This document shows positions 1-5,071 of a DNA stretch of 6,821 nucleotides, one piece after another. This DNA is from Promethearchaeota archaeon (GTDB taxonomy: Archaea; Asgardarchaeota; Lokiarchaeia; Sigynarchaeales; SOKP01). The notes beneath the pieces were generated by a model that saw nothing but the letters and a program-made list of their open reading frames with translations, did not search any database and was not told the DNA's origin. The first letter of the stretch is position 1. Each line of letters begins with the position of its first letter. The stretch covers positions 1-6,821 of the forward strand of contig JAEOUI010000079.1 in NCBI GenBank assembly GCA_016839425.1, given 5' to 3'. The position numbers and the translations under genes are program-made.

Positions 1-50
1 AAATGCAAGCAAGTATAGAAACACGATTGTAAATAATTTGGTGACGAATT

Positions 51-323
51 ATGAGCGTTTACGATATTGGTAGATTATGCGTAAAAACGATGGGCCGAGA
101 AGCCGGTAAGTACTGTGTTATCGTTGATGTAATCGATAAAAACTATGTGCTCATTGACGGGTTGGTAGTTCGAAGGCGAAGAACGAATTATAAACATGTA
201 GAACCGCTTGCCGAAACGATCGACATCCAAAAAGGTGCGAACCACGAAGCAGTCGAGGCCGCCATCAAGAAGGCTAAACTCACGAAAAAGATGCAAGAGA
301 CTTTTTCGATTCCAACGAAGTGA
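51..323 (+). CDS. rpl14e: Large-subunit ribosomal protein eL14 (L14e)
   Basis: Archaeal/eukaryotic large-subunit ribosomal protein eL14, absent from bacteria. The 90 residues match the usual size of archaeal members. The N-terminal KOW-type SH3-like segment is clear: IGRLCVKTMGREAGKYCVIV at about residues 6-25, followed by D-V-I-D and a basic RRRR patch at 41-44 that probably contacts rRNA. The conserved KHVEPL (48-53) and IDIQKGA (57-63) stretches also fit the family. The ATG at 51 is supported by a GGTGA Shine-Dalgarno match at 40-44, six bases upstream. In many archaea this gene sits between cmk and cbf5; here no cbf5 follows, and a U-rich tract and a tRNA gene come next. The identification rests on remembered family motifs and is firm. 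Confidence 0.95.
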   Translation: MSVYDIGRLCVKTMGREAGKYCVIVDVIDKNYVLIDGLVVRRRRTNYKHVEPLAETIDIQKGANHEAVEAAIKKAKLTKKMQETFSIPTK

Positions 324-365
324 TTTTTAAGAAAACGAACATCTTCTTAGAACAAATCATTTCCA

Positions 366-408
366 TTTTTCTTAACTTTTTATTTTTTCTATTTTTTCTT
401 TCTTATTT
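366..408 (+). terminator. U-rich terminator after eL14
   Basis: Several T-runs of five to six bases (366-370, 383-388, 392-397 and shorter ones) lie within about 85 bases of the eL14 stop on the coding strand. Archaeal RNA polymerase terminates at such tracts without needing a hairpin. Nothing else recognisable lies between the eL14 stop and the tRNA promoter region. Confidence 0.55.
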
Positions 409-476
409 AGGCTAAATGCTTACTAATGTCCTATAAGTACCAAACAAAAAGTTTTAATGATTTGCGTGATGAAATA

Positions 477-484
477 CAAATATA
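477..484 (+). promoter_or_regulatory. Putative TATA box for tRNA-Ser
   Basis: CAAATATA, preceded by an A-rich BRE-like stretch, is centred near 481. With the archaeal TATA-to-start spacing of about 26 bases, transcription would begin near 507, giving a leader of roughly 15 bases before the tRNA. Similar CAAA-(W)-TATT boxes precede the leuA leader and secY. A second AT-rich string at 502-508 is too close to the tRNA 5' end to serve. Confidence 0.4.
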
Positions 485-521
485 GGACTCGATAATCGGT
501 CTTATATCTTTATCTCTTAAA

Positions 522-634
522 GCAGCTGTAGCCTAGCCCGGTAAGACGCTGGACTGGAATTAAAGTGATTTCGCTGTAGATGCCAGATATCCAGTGCAGG
601 AAACTGCGCGTGGGTTCGAATCCCACCGGCTGCG
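522..634 (+). tRNA. trnS: tRNA-Ser (anticodon GGA), intron-containing
   Basis: A class II tRNA read by hand. The acceptor stem pairs 522-528 (GCAGCTG) with 627-633 (CGGCTGC), with one T-G wobble. The D-arm is 531-547. The anticodon stem is CTGGA 549-553 with TCCAG 590-594. A long variable arm (595-609) contains a GCAG/CTGC hairpin with a GAAA loop. The T-arm pairs GTGGG 610-614 with CCCAC 622-626 around TTCGAAT. The discriminator is G634, as expected for serine. Removing the intron at 560-588 gives the loop CTGGAAA, anticodon GGA (reads UCC and UCU), and an 84-nt mature tRNA. The CCA end is not encoded. One oddity is that D-stem position 11 (C532) faces A546 (position 24), a mismatch. Serine is supported by anticodon, variable arm and discriminator together. 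Confidence 0.95.
560..588 (+). other. tRNA intron (position 37/38, bulge-helix-bulge)
   Basis: A 29-nt intron at the canonical archaeal site. The splice motif is complete: a 3-nt bulge AAT (558-560), a central 4-bp helix CTGG 554-557 with CCAG 583-586, and a 3-nt bulge ATA (587-589), flanked by the anticodon stem. The splicing endonuclease cuts after the second base of each bulge, that is after A559 and after T588. A small internal hairpin (564-567 with 572-575) can form inside the intron. Confidence 0.88.
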
Positions 635-710
635 CTTAATTATTATATTATTCATTTTCGTTAAATTCCGATAATAATCTTATCTTTTATTATTATTTTT
701 GACAGTAAAG

Positions 711-722
711 CAAAAATATTAA
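711..722 (+). promoter_or_regulatory. Putative BRE/TATA promoter of the leuA leader
   Basis: CAAAAATATTAA resembles an archaeal BRE plus TATA box, centred near 718, which would place the transcription start near 744. The transcript would then carry the leucine-rich leader frame at 773-874 and the hairpin at 878-923. A rival TATA-like string, TATAATTA at 925-932, would give a start near 954 and leave the leader off the mRNA. Sequence alone cannot settle which is used. Confidence 0.4.
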
Positions 723-772
723 TTTGCGTGAGTATTAATGAATGTAATTAGCAATAATTGTTGAAATATTAA

Positions 773-874
773 ATGAAAGTCGCTTTCGAAAATTCCTCAA
801 AAATGCTTGAAAAACCATCAAGTGGACTTTCTTCGCTTCAATCGTTGTTAATGTTACTTGAATTATTATTATGA
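773..874 (+). CDS. Leucine-rich leader peptide upstream of leuA (leuL-like)
   Basis: A 33-codon frame, ATG at 773 and TGA at 872-874, ending 86 bases before the leuA start. Ten of 33 residues are leucine, at positions 12, 19, 22, 25, 26, 28, 29, 31, 32 and 33; the last 12 residues are LQSLLMLLELLL, directly followed by the stop. Five Leu codons are TTA, four CTT and one TTG, so the bias is not only the AT-rich TTA run. The peptide has no recognisable domain and would act in cis. Known bacterial leu operons use leucine-codon leader peptides to sense charged tRNA-Leu, and this frame sits in the same place relative to a leucine-pathway gene and an RNA hairpin. Against it: no clear Shine-Dalgarno site precedes the ATG, and AT-rich DNA produces TTA repeats by chance. 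The function is inferred. Confidence 0.55.
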   Translation: MKVAFENSSKMLEKPSSGLSSLQSLLMLLELLL

Positions 875-877
875 AAA

Positions 878-923
878 GCCTCTTCTCGTTTTGCGAGCTT
901 GATGCCTCGCAAACAGGGGAGGC
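878..923 (+). promoter_or_regulatory. Switchable hairpin in the leuA leader (attenuator-like)
   Basis: The long form pairs 878-885 with 916-923 (8 bp, two G-U) and 890-897 (TTTGCGAG) with 906-913 (CTCGCAAA), an 8-bp perfect helix, around the loop CTTGATGC (898-905). An alternative form pairs CTCG 885-888 with CGAG 894-897, and ATGCCTC 902-908 with GAGGCGT 919-925. The two forms share 885, 894-897, 906-908 and 919-923, so they exclude one another; GCCTC occurs twice (878-882 and 904-908) and competes for the single GAGGC. The element starts three bases after the leader-peptide stop, where a terminating ribosome would melt its base. No U-run follows. The 3' arm contains GGGGAGG (916-922), a Shine-Dalgarno-like string but 38 bases from the leuA ATG, so possibly a standby site. 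It may also simply be a structured region or a DNA operator. Confidence 0.5.
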
Positions 924-960
924 GTATAATTAGCGTTAAATTAAAATAGGTAGAATAAAA

Positions 961-2574
961 ATGGCAGAAAAAAAGGATATTTATGTATCTGATATGATGG
1001 AAAAGATTCGAGGGTCTTTAAACCTTCCCGAGAAAGCATATTTCTTCGATACAACACTGAGAGACGGGGAACAAACCCCTGGTATTAGTTTTACCCACGA
1101 AGAAAAGCTTTCAATTGCAGAAGCACTTAGTAATTTGGGAATTGACATTATCGAAGCAGGCTTTCCCATTACTTCTGATGGTGATTTTGCGGCTTGTAGA
1201 GACATATCAAAACTCGGTTTAAGTTCTGAAATAATGGGTCTTGCTCGAATGAAAAGGGTAGATATCGATAGAGTTATTGAAGCAGATATGGATAGCATTC
1301 ATGTTTTTATATCAACATCAGATTTGCATTTAAAAGAACAAATGAAAATGACAAGGGAAGAAGTAATTGAAAGCATTATTGAAGAAGTTACATATGCAAA
1401 AGAGCATTATTCTACGGTTTTGTTTTCAGCTATGGATGCAACTCGCACCGATTTAGATTATCTAATTAAAGCCAATTTGACAGCTGTCGAATGTGGTGCC
1501 ACGCGCGTGAACATACCCGATACTGTTGGAACCATCACCCCCAATGCGTTTGGATACATAATTCGAAAAAATTACGAGACGCTACCAAAAAATGTGCGAA
1601 TTGCCGTACATTGTCATAACGATTTCGGCCTGGCAGTTGCAAATACTCTAGCTGGATTTGAGAATGGCGCATCAGAAGCACAAACAACAATTATGGGGCT
1701 TGGGGAGCGCGCTGGAAACGCTTCATTTGAAGAAACAGCGATGTCGCTTTATGCCCTTTATCAGATTCCAATGAACGTGAATACCAGGCAAATATTTCCC
1801 ACGGCAAAACTGATAGAAAGTTATTGCGGTGGTAAGGTGAAAATCGGAAGACTTCAACCATTGATTGGTCAAAATGCTTTCGCCCACGAATCTGGTATAC
1901 ACGCTCATGCTATGATACAACACGCTCGAGCGTTTGAGCCCATCACGCCTGAATTAGTTGGAATAAAGCGCTCTGATGCTGTTGAAGACATTGTGAGGGC
2001 CTCTATCAAGCTGGGCAAACACACGGGCGGACACGCCCTTAAAGCAAAATTGCAAGAGATGGGCATACCAACATCTGATTCGCAATTTGGAAAAATCATG
2101 GATCATGTAAAACGCTTTGGAGACAAGGGACACGAAGTATCCGAGGAAGACTTTCTTGCAATTGTCAAGGATGTCTTGGGAGAACTTCCCGAAGAAGAGA
2201 AATACGTGGCTCTTGAAGAACTAACGGCCTTGACAGGTTCTATCATCCCGACATCCACGGTAAAGCTTAAAATACGCAATAACGGGGATTATATCGAAAG
2301 AGTTGCCTCTTCAGTGGGAGTAGGGCCCGTGGATGCTTCGATAAAAGCAATTGTCAAGTGTTTTGAGCCCATGAGCAAGATAAAGCTCTTGGAATACAAT
2401 ATTGACGCCGTCACGGGTGGAACTGACGCTTTGGGTCATGTATCAATTGAATTGATGGATCTTGATTCTAATAGAATTGTTAAAACGAGCGCCACACACG
2501 AAGATGTCGTGATGAGCTCAGTCTTATCCGTCTTGAAAGGTCTTAATATAATTATGAAAAACAAAAACATGTAA
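961..2574 (+). CDS. leuA: 2-isopropylmalate synthase (LeuA)
   Basis: A 537-residue member of the isopropylmalate/citramalate/homocitrate synthase family. LeuA condenses acetyl-CoA with 2-oxoisovalerate, the first committed step of leucine synthesis, in the cytosol. The TIM-barrel signature FDTTLRDGEQTP (29-40) supplies Arg34 and metal ligand Asp35. HCHND (217-221) gives metal ligands His217 and His219, GLGERAGNAS (246-255) is the second family signature, and AHESGIH (308-314) lies in the linker subdomain. A C-terminal LeuA-type regulatory domain (about 430-530, with GVGPVDAS and AVTGGTDALG) is present, which argues against AksA homocitrate synthases that lack it. EAGFP (65-69) and GLAR (93-96) favour LeuA over citramalate synthase CimA. 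The leucine-rich leader upstream supports the same choice and, with the allosteric domain, suggests leucine control. About ten extra residues seem to lie before LGKHTGGHAL (351-360). A weak AGGT site (948-951) precedes the ATG, and an in-frame stop at 937-939 rules out a longer start. Confidence 0.85.
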   Translation: MAEKKDIYVSDMMEKIRGSLNLPEKAYFFDTTLRDGEQTPGISFTHEEKLSIAEALSNLGIDIIEAGFPITSDGDFAACRDISKLGLSSEIMGLARMKRVDIDRVIEADMDSIHVFISTSDLHLKEQMKMTREEVIESIIEEVTYAKEHYSTVLFSAMDATRTDLDYLIKANLTAVECGATRVNIPDTVGTITPNAFGYIIRKNYETLPKNVRIAVHCHNDFGLAVANTLAGFENGASEAQTTIMGLGERAGNASFEETAMSLYALYQIPMNVNTRQIFPTAKLIESYCGGKVKIGRLQPLIGQNAFAHESGIHAHAMIQHARAFEPITPELVGIKRSDAVEDIVRASIKLGKHTGGHALKAKLQEMGIPTSDSQFGKIMDHVKRFGDKGHEVSEEDFLAIVKDVLGELPEEEKYVALEELTALTGSIIPTSTVKLKIRNNGDYIERVASSVGVGPVDASIKAIVKCFEPMSKIKLLEYNIDAVTGGTDALGHVSIELMDLDSNRIVKTSATHEDVVMSSVLSVLKGLNIIMKNKNM

Positions 2575-2585
2575 TTTTATTAATA

Positions 2586-2594
2586 TTTTTTTTT
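2586..2594 (+). terminator. T9 terminator after leuA, in the convergent gap
   Basis: A run of nine T follows the leuA stop by about 11 bases on the coding strand, enough for archaeal U-tract termination. The rest of the gap to 2672 is AT-rich and shared with the 3' end of the convergent DUF106 gene. It contains a weak 6-bp inverted repeat, TTAGAT 2615-2620 with ATCTAA 2629-2634. Confidence 0.55.
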
Positions 2595-2672
2595 ACTTTA
2601 TTTAAAGGAAATAATTAGATAATTACAAATCTAAATCTTAAATAAAAGAACTAAAATGAGTTTTTTCCTTGC

Positions 2673-3284
2673 TTAGATGTCTGGAAATTCTATAGACTTT
2701 GCTTTCTGGCTACTAAACATCTGACTGAAGCCCCCACCAGTAGTCTGCGTCTGAATTTTAAACGCTCTTTGGAATAACGGCTGAAAGGACATCGAACATA
2801 TCATATACCACGCTTGATAGGTTATCCAAGGTGCTATTCTGTTATTAGTGATCATGGAACCAAGTAAGGGAACATAATACGGGTTCATGGATGCCTTTGC
2901 GACGGGTGTGCCTCCGAAAGCAGGTGCTATTGCAAAGAATATGATCATAATGGGAAGCATGGTAATACAGGTTGGTTTCATTCGTTGGAGCCCCATCTTT
3001 TGTTGAGTTTTCTTGACAACTGCGTCCTTGCGTTCCCAGCGTTTTCGGGCCTTTCGGTATCTACCAGGGTCAACTTGGGCAAGCTCGATTATTTTTACCT
3101 TTTCTTCCTCGTGAGTTTTTATCTGCTTTTGTTTTCGTTCTAACTCTGATGTGTCGATGAGCTTTTTGGACAAGAGTGCACTGCCTAAAGCAATGCTAAA
3201 CGATAAAAATAGCACGAAGAAAAACGCTCCTTCAGATGTATTAAAAATTATATCCGCAAAATCCTGAAACATTATGGCTAGCAT
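2673..3284 (-). CDS. DUF106 / EMC3-TMCO1-like membrane insertase
   Basis: A 203-residue membrane protein of the archaeal DUF106 family, which belongs to the Oxa1 superfamily (YidC, Oxa1, EMC3, TMCO1, Get1). The order of parts fits: an N-terminal membrane segment (about 18-38), a long charged coiled-coil region (about 46-98, rich in K, E, Q and R), a second membrane segment (about 104-122, ending GG), and a third (about 153-171, containing the family-typical W-Y-x-I-C). The likely role is help with insertion of short membrane proteins, alongside SecY, whose gene ends 98 bp upstream in the same direction. The same pairing is common in archaea, often with adk between the two; here adk is absent. 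The start is uncertain: Met1 or Met5, neither with a clear Shine-Dalgarno site. The family is recognised from architecture and remembered motifs; biochemical function is inferred. Confidence 0.85.
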   Translation of the reverse strand: MLAIMFQDFADIIFNTSEGAFFFVLFLSFSIALGSALLSKKLIDTSELERKQKQIKTHEEEKVKIIELAQVDPGRYRKARKRWERKDAVVKKTQQKMGLQRMKPTCITMLPIMIIFFAIAPAFGGTPVAKASMNPYYVPLLGSMITNNRIAPWITYQAWYMICSMSFQPLFQRAFKIQTQTTGGGFSQMFSSQKAKSIEFPDI

Positions 3285-3325
3285 TTCTTAAGATCAAATA
3301 AGTCGTTTTTTTTTTAATAGTTTTT

Positions 3326-3338
3326 CAAATTAAATTTG
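3326..3338 (-). promoter_or_regulatory. Putative TATA/palindrome upstream of the DUF106 gene
   Basis: CAAAT-TAA-ATTTG is an inverted repeat on the coding strand of the DUF106 gene. Read as a TATA region centred near 3332, it would give a start near 3306 and a leader of about 22 bases. It could equally be an operator, or chance in AT-rich DNA, with the gene transcribed from the secY promoter; no T-run separates the two genes on this strand. Confidence 0.3.
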
Positions 3339-3382
3339 CTTTTTTGCTGAGTAAATAAAATATGTGAAATAAAGGGATTTGA

Positions 3383-4816
3383 CTAGTCAATGCCTAAAAA
3401 TTCCCTCATGGATGGATATTGCATGGCTGCTACTTCCTTGCTAATGGTTTCGGCGTATTGGTGTATGATGCCGATTGCGATGAGCAAGCCAGTTCCGCTT
3501 GTTAGGGCTCCTAGACCATCTGCTGCGAAGCTTAAGAGGGCTATTATGATACCATTAAGGACTACTAGAGTGGGGATATATCGCTTGAGGATCTTTTCTA
3601 TGATCTTTTCTGAACGCCGAAAACCCGGAACCTGCATTCCTGAGTCCAATATCTGTTGTGCGATATCTCGAGGGGCCATGCCGCTCACGCTGACCCAGAC
3701 TTTTCCGAGTTTGATGCACAGGTAAGTGGAAAACGCAAGATATATCAAAGCTCGAATGGGATCTGCAATTAAGGCTTCCCAACCCTGTGGCGGCGAAAGG
3801 AGATAGAGCAATCCTGCCTTCGGTACGAGCTGGTTTCCGACGGGTTCAAAAACCCCTATCAAGTTTAACCACGTGTCGTCCCAAACTCCTCGAAGGATGC
3901 CTGTAGGACCCACGAACAATTGTCCTATGAAAAGGAAGTTTGCATAAAGCGCGTTGAGGAGAATTATTGGGATTGTGGAGACATATAATAATTTCATTGG
4001 ATACTTTCCCTTGAAGCCACGATATCCCGCGTGCTGAAGCGGTATTTCAACTTTTGTCGACTCGAACCACACCACAACGAGAATAATGATAACTGTAGTA
4101 ATGAGCCCCATCAAGCCTGGCGTGTTTTGTCTCATCCAGAGGTCGCCAACATTAGTACTAGCATCGTTGTCAAATAAATAAGTAAAAAATGCGACAACAA
4201 CTCCGTGGGGTCCTAAACCTGTGTTTTGGAAACTGAACAAGCTCCAAAAGATCTGACCTGCAACGCCCGCGCCGATAAATAAGGACACTCCGCTACCAAG
4301 ACCCCATCCTTTTTGCAGGATCTCATCCAATAAAATGATGACGAGGCCTGAGAACATGAGCTGGATGAAAACGAAGATTCCTTCAGGCATGGTAAGCGTG
4401 CCGAACTGGCCTCCTACGATGTATACGATTGCATTGAACATGGTCATAAACATGGACATAACTTTCTGGGCTCCACTAAACATGGATCTGTCGTATGGGT
4501 CCGACATGTCAATTTTTATCAACTTACTTCCAAGGAGTAGTTGCATGATAAGCCCTGCCGTTACAATAGGACCAATGCCTAATTCCGTGAGGGTTCCCCT
4601 ATTGGATGCGAGTATGATACGCATCCAGTACATGCTATCCGATGTTTCATTAATGTGAACTCCATACAATTGGATATTAGACATTATAAGGTAGATGATA
4701 AGGGCCACGGCCGTCCATATTATCTTCTCTTTAAACCTGACTTCTCTTTGTGGCTGCTTGATTTCGGGCATAATCCGAACAAAGGGTGCAAAAAATTTAA
4801 CAAACGCTCCTGCCAT
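3383..4816 (-). CDS. secY: Protein translocase subunit SecY (Sec61-alpha homologue)
   Basis: The 477-residue channel subunit of the Sec translocon, which conducts and inserts proteins at the cytoplasmic membrane with SecE and Sec61-beta. Ten membrane segments can be traced. TM1 covers about 31-52. The TM2 plug region (64-98) reads YWMRIILASNRGTL then ELGIGPIVTAGLIMQLL. DEILQKGWGLGSGVSLFIGAG (164-184) leads into TM5. KYPMKLLYVSTIPIIL (271-286) is in TM7. The cytosolic ribosome-facing loop has GFRRSEKIIEKILKRYIP (398-415), and GALTSGTGLLIAIGIIHQYAE (436-456) is TM10. The N-terminal PEIKQPQREVRFKEKI amphipathic segment is also like Sec61-alpha. The YWMR-ILASNRGTL stretch resembles the eukaryotic protein more than the Methanocaldococcus one, hinting at an Asgard-type host. 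Length is normal. In many archaea secY ends the large ribosomal protein operon; here it follows the L12 terminator after a 255-bp gap and probably has its own promoter. Confidence 0.97.
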   Translation of the reverse strand: MAGAFVKFFAPFVRIMPEIKQPQREVRFKEKIIWTAVALIIYLIMSNIQLYGVHINETSDSMYWMRIILASNRGTLTELGIGPIVTAGLIMQLLLGSKLIKIDMSDPYDRSMFSGAQKVMSMFMTMFNAIVYIVGGQFGTLTMPEGIFVFIQLMFSGLVIILLDEILQKGWGLGSGVSLFIGAGVAGQIFWSLFSFQNTGLGPHGVVVAFFTYLFDNDASTNVGDLWMRQNTPGLMGLITTVIIILVVVWFESTKVEIPLQHAGYRGFKGKYPMKLLYVSTIPIILLNALYANFLFIGQLFVGPTGILRGVWDDTWLNLIGVFEPVGNQLVPKAGLLYLLSPPQGWEALIADPIRALIYLAFSTYLCIKLGKVWVSVSGMAPRDIAQQILDSGMQVPGFRRSEKIIEKILKRYIPTLVVLNGIIIALLSFAADGLGALTSGTGLLIAIGIIHQYAETISKEVAAMQYPSMREFLGID

Positions 4817-4850
4817 GATTTATTCAATTTCCAACGATAATTCTTGCCGT

Positions 4851-4859
4851 AATATTTGA
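4851..4859 (-). promoter_or_regulatory. Putative TATA box for secY
   Basis: On the coding strand this reads TCAAATATT, like the boxes before the tRNA (CAAATATA) and the leuA leader (CAAAAATATT). It is centred near 4855, so transcription would start near 4829, about a dozen bases before the ATG. No convincing Shine-Dalgarno site precedes secY, which fits a short leader. Confidence 0.4.
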
Positions 4860-4889
4860 AAATAGTTGTAATTACATTAAAGTTATTAG

Positions 4890-4988
4890 TTAAAAAATTG
4901 AATTTAAAAAAAAGTTTTTGATCTTGAAAATGCTGTGAGTGGAAACTTTAGTGAAAGTTATTAATGTTATGAAAGTTAATGCTCTCAT
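4890..4988 (-). other. Possible mini-ORF upstream of secY (32 codons)
   Basis: An ATG at 4988 opens a 32-codon frame that closes at 4890, 73 bases before the secY start. The peptide begins MRALTFITLITFTK, a short hydrophobic stretch, and ends in a Phe/Ile/Asn-rich AT-encoded tail. There is no Shine-Dalgarno site and no recognised family. The TATA candidate at 4851-4859 would exclude it from the secY mRNA. The hydrophobic repeat arises from the TAACTTTCA DNA repeats, whose 18-nt period is six codons. Most likely a chance frame; listed because upstream peptides control some Sec genes in bacteria. Confidence 0.15.
4952..4978. repeat. Direct repeats TGAAAGTTA in the secY upstream gap
   Basis: TGAAAGTTA occurs at 4952-4960 and 4970-4978, an 18-base period, and a related TTAAAGTTATTA lies at 4878-4889. 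AACTTT 4944-4949 can also pair with AAAGTT 4954-4959 around a 4-base loop. The copies are clustered in the 255-bp gap between L12 and secY. They may be operator half-sites, or low-complexity coincidence. Confidence 0.45.
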
Positions 4989-5032
4989 TTAGATTTATTT
5001 TTTTGAATAGAAAATAAAATTCCAATAATGTC

Positions 5033-5053
5033 AAAAAAAAATTTTAAAAAAAA
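5033..5053 (-). terminator. U-rich terminator of the L1-L10-L12 operon
   Basis: On the coding strand of L12, a T8 run (5053 to 5046) and a T9 run (5041 to 5033) follow the L12 stop by about 18 bases, separated by AAAA. This is a strong archaeal U-tract terminator and separates the stalk operon from secY. Confidence 0.7.
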
Positions 5054-5071
5054 TAATTTAAAAAATTGAAT

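Noticed and set aside
3..32. Nine-codon frame ending TAA before eL14
   Set aside because: Could be the tail of an upstream gene, but nine residues at the window edge cannot be assigned to any family, so no gene is called.
465..471. GTGATGA, a match to the C box of archaeal C/D box guide RNAs
   Set aside because: No CTGA D or D' box and no C' box follow at suitable distance, so a C/D RNA is not supported.
490..498. Short palindrome CGAT-A-ATCG upstream of the tRNA gene
   Set aside because: Only nine bases, single occurrence, and easily chance; no second half-site or copy elsewhere in the window.
2615..2634. TTAGAT/ATCTAA inverted repeat as a bidirectional terminator between leuA and the DUF106 gene
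   Set aside because: The stem is only 6 AT-rich base pairs and is not next to a T-run on either strand; the T9 at 2586-2594 explains leuA termination better.
3390..3725. Open frame on the + strand antisense to secY
   Set aside because: It is the shadow of the strongly supported secY frame, has no family features and lacks a ribosome binding site; the same applies to the other + strand frames over secY, L12 and L10.
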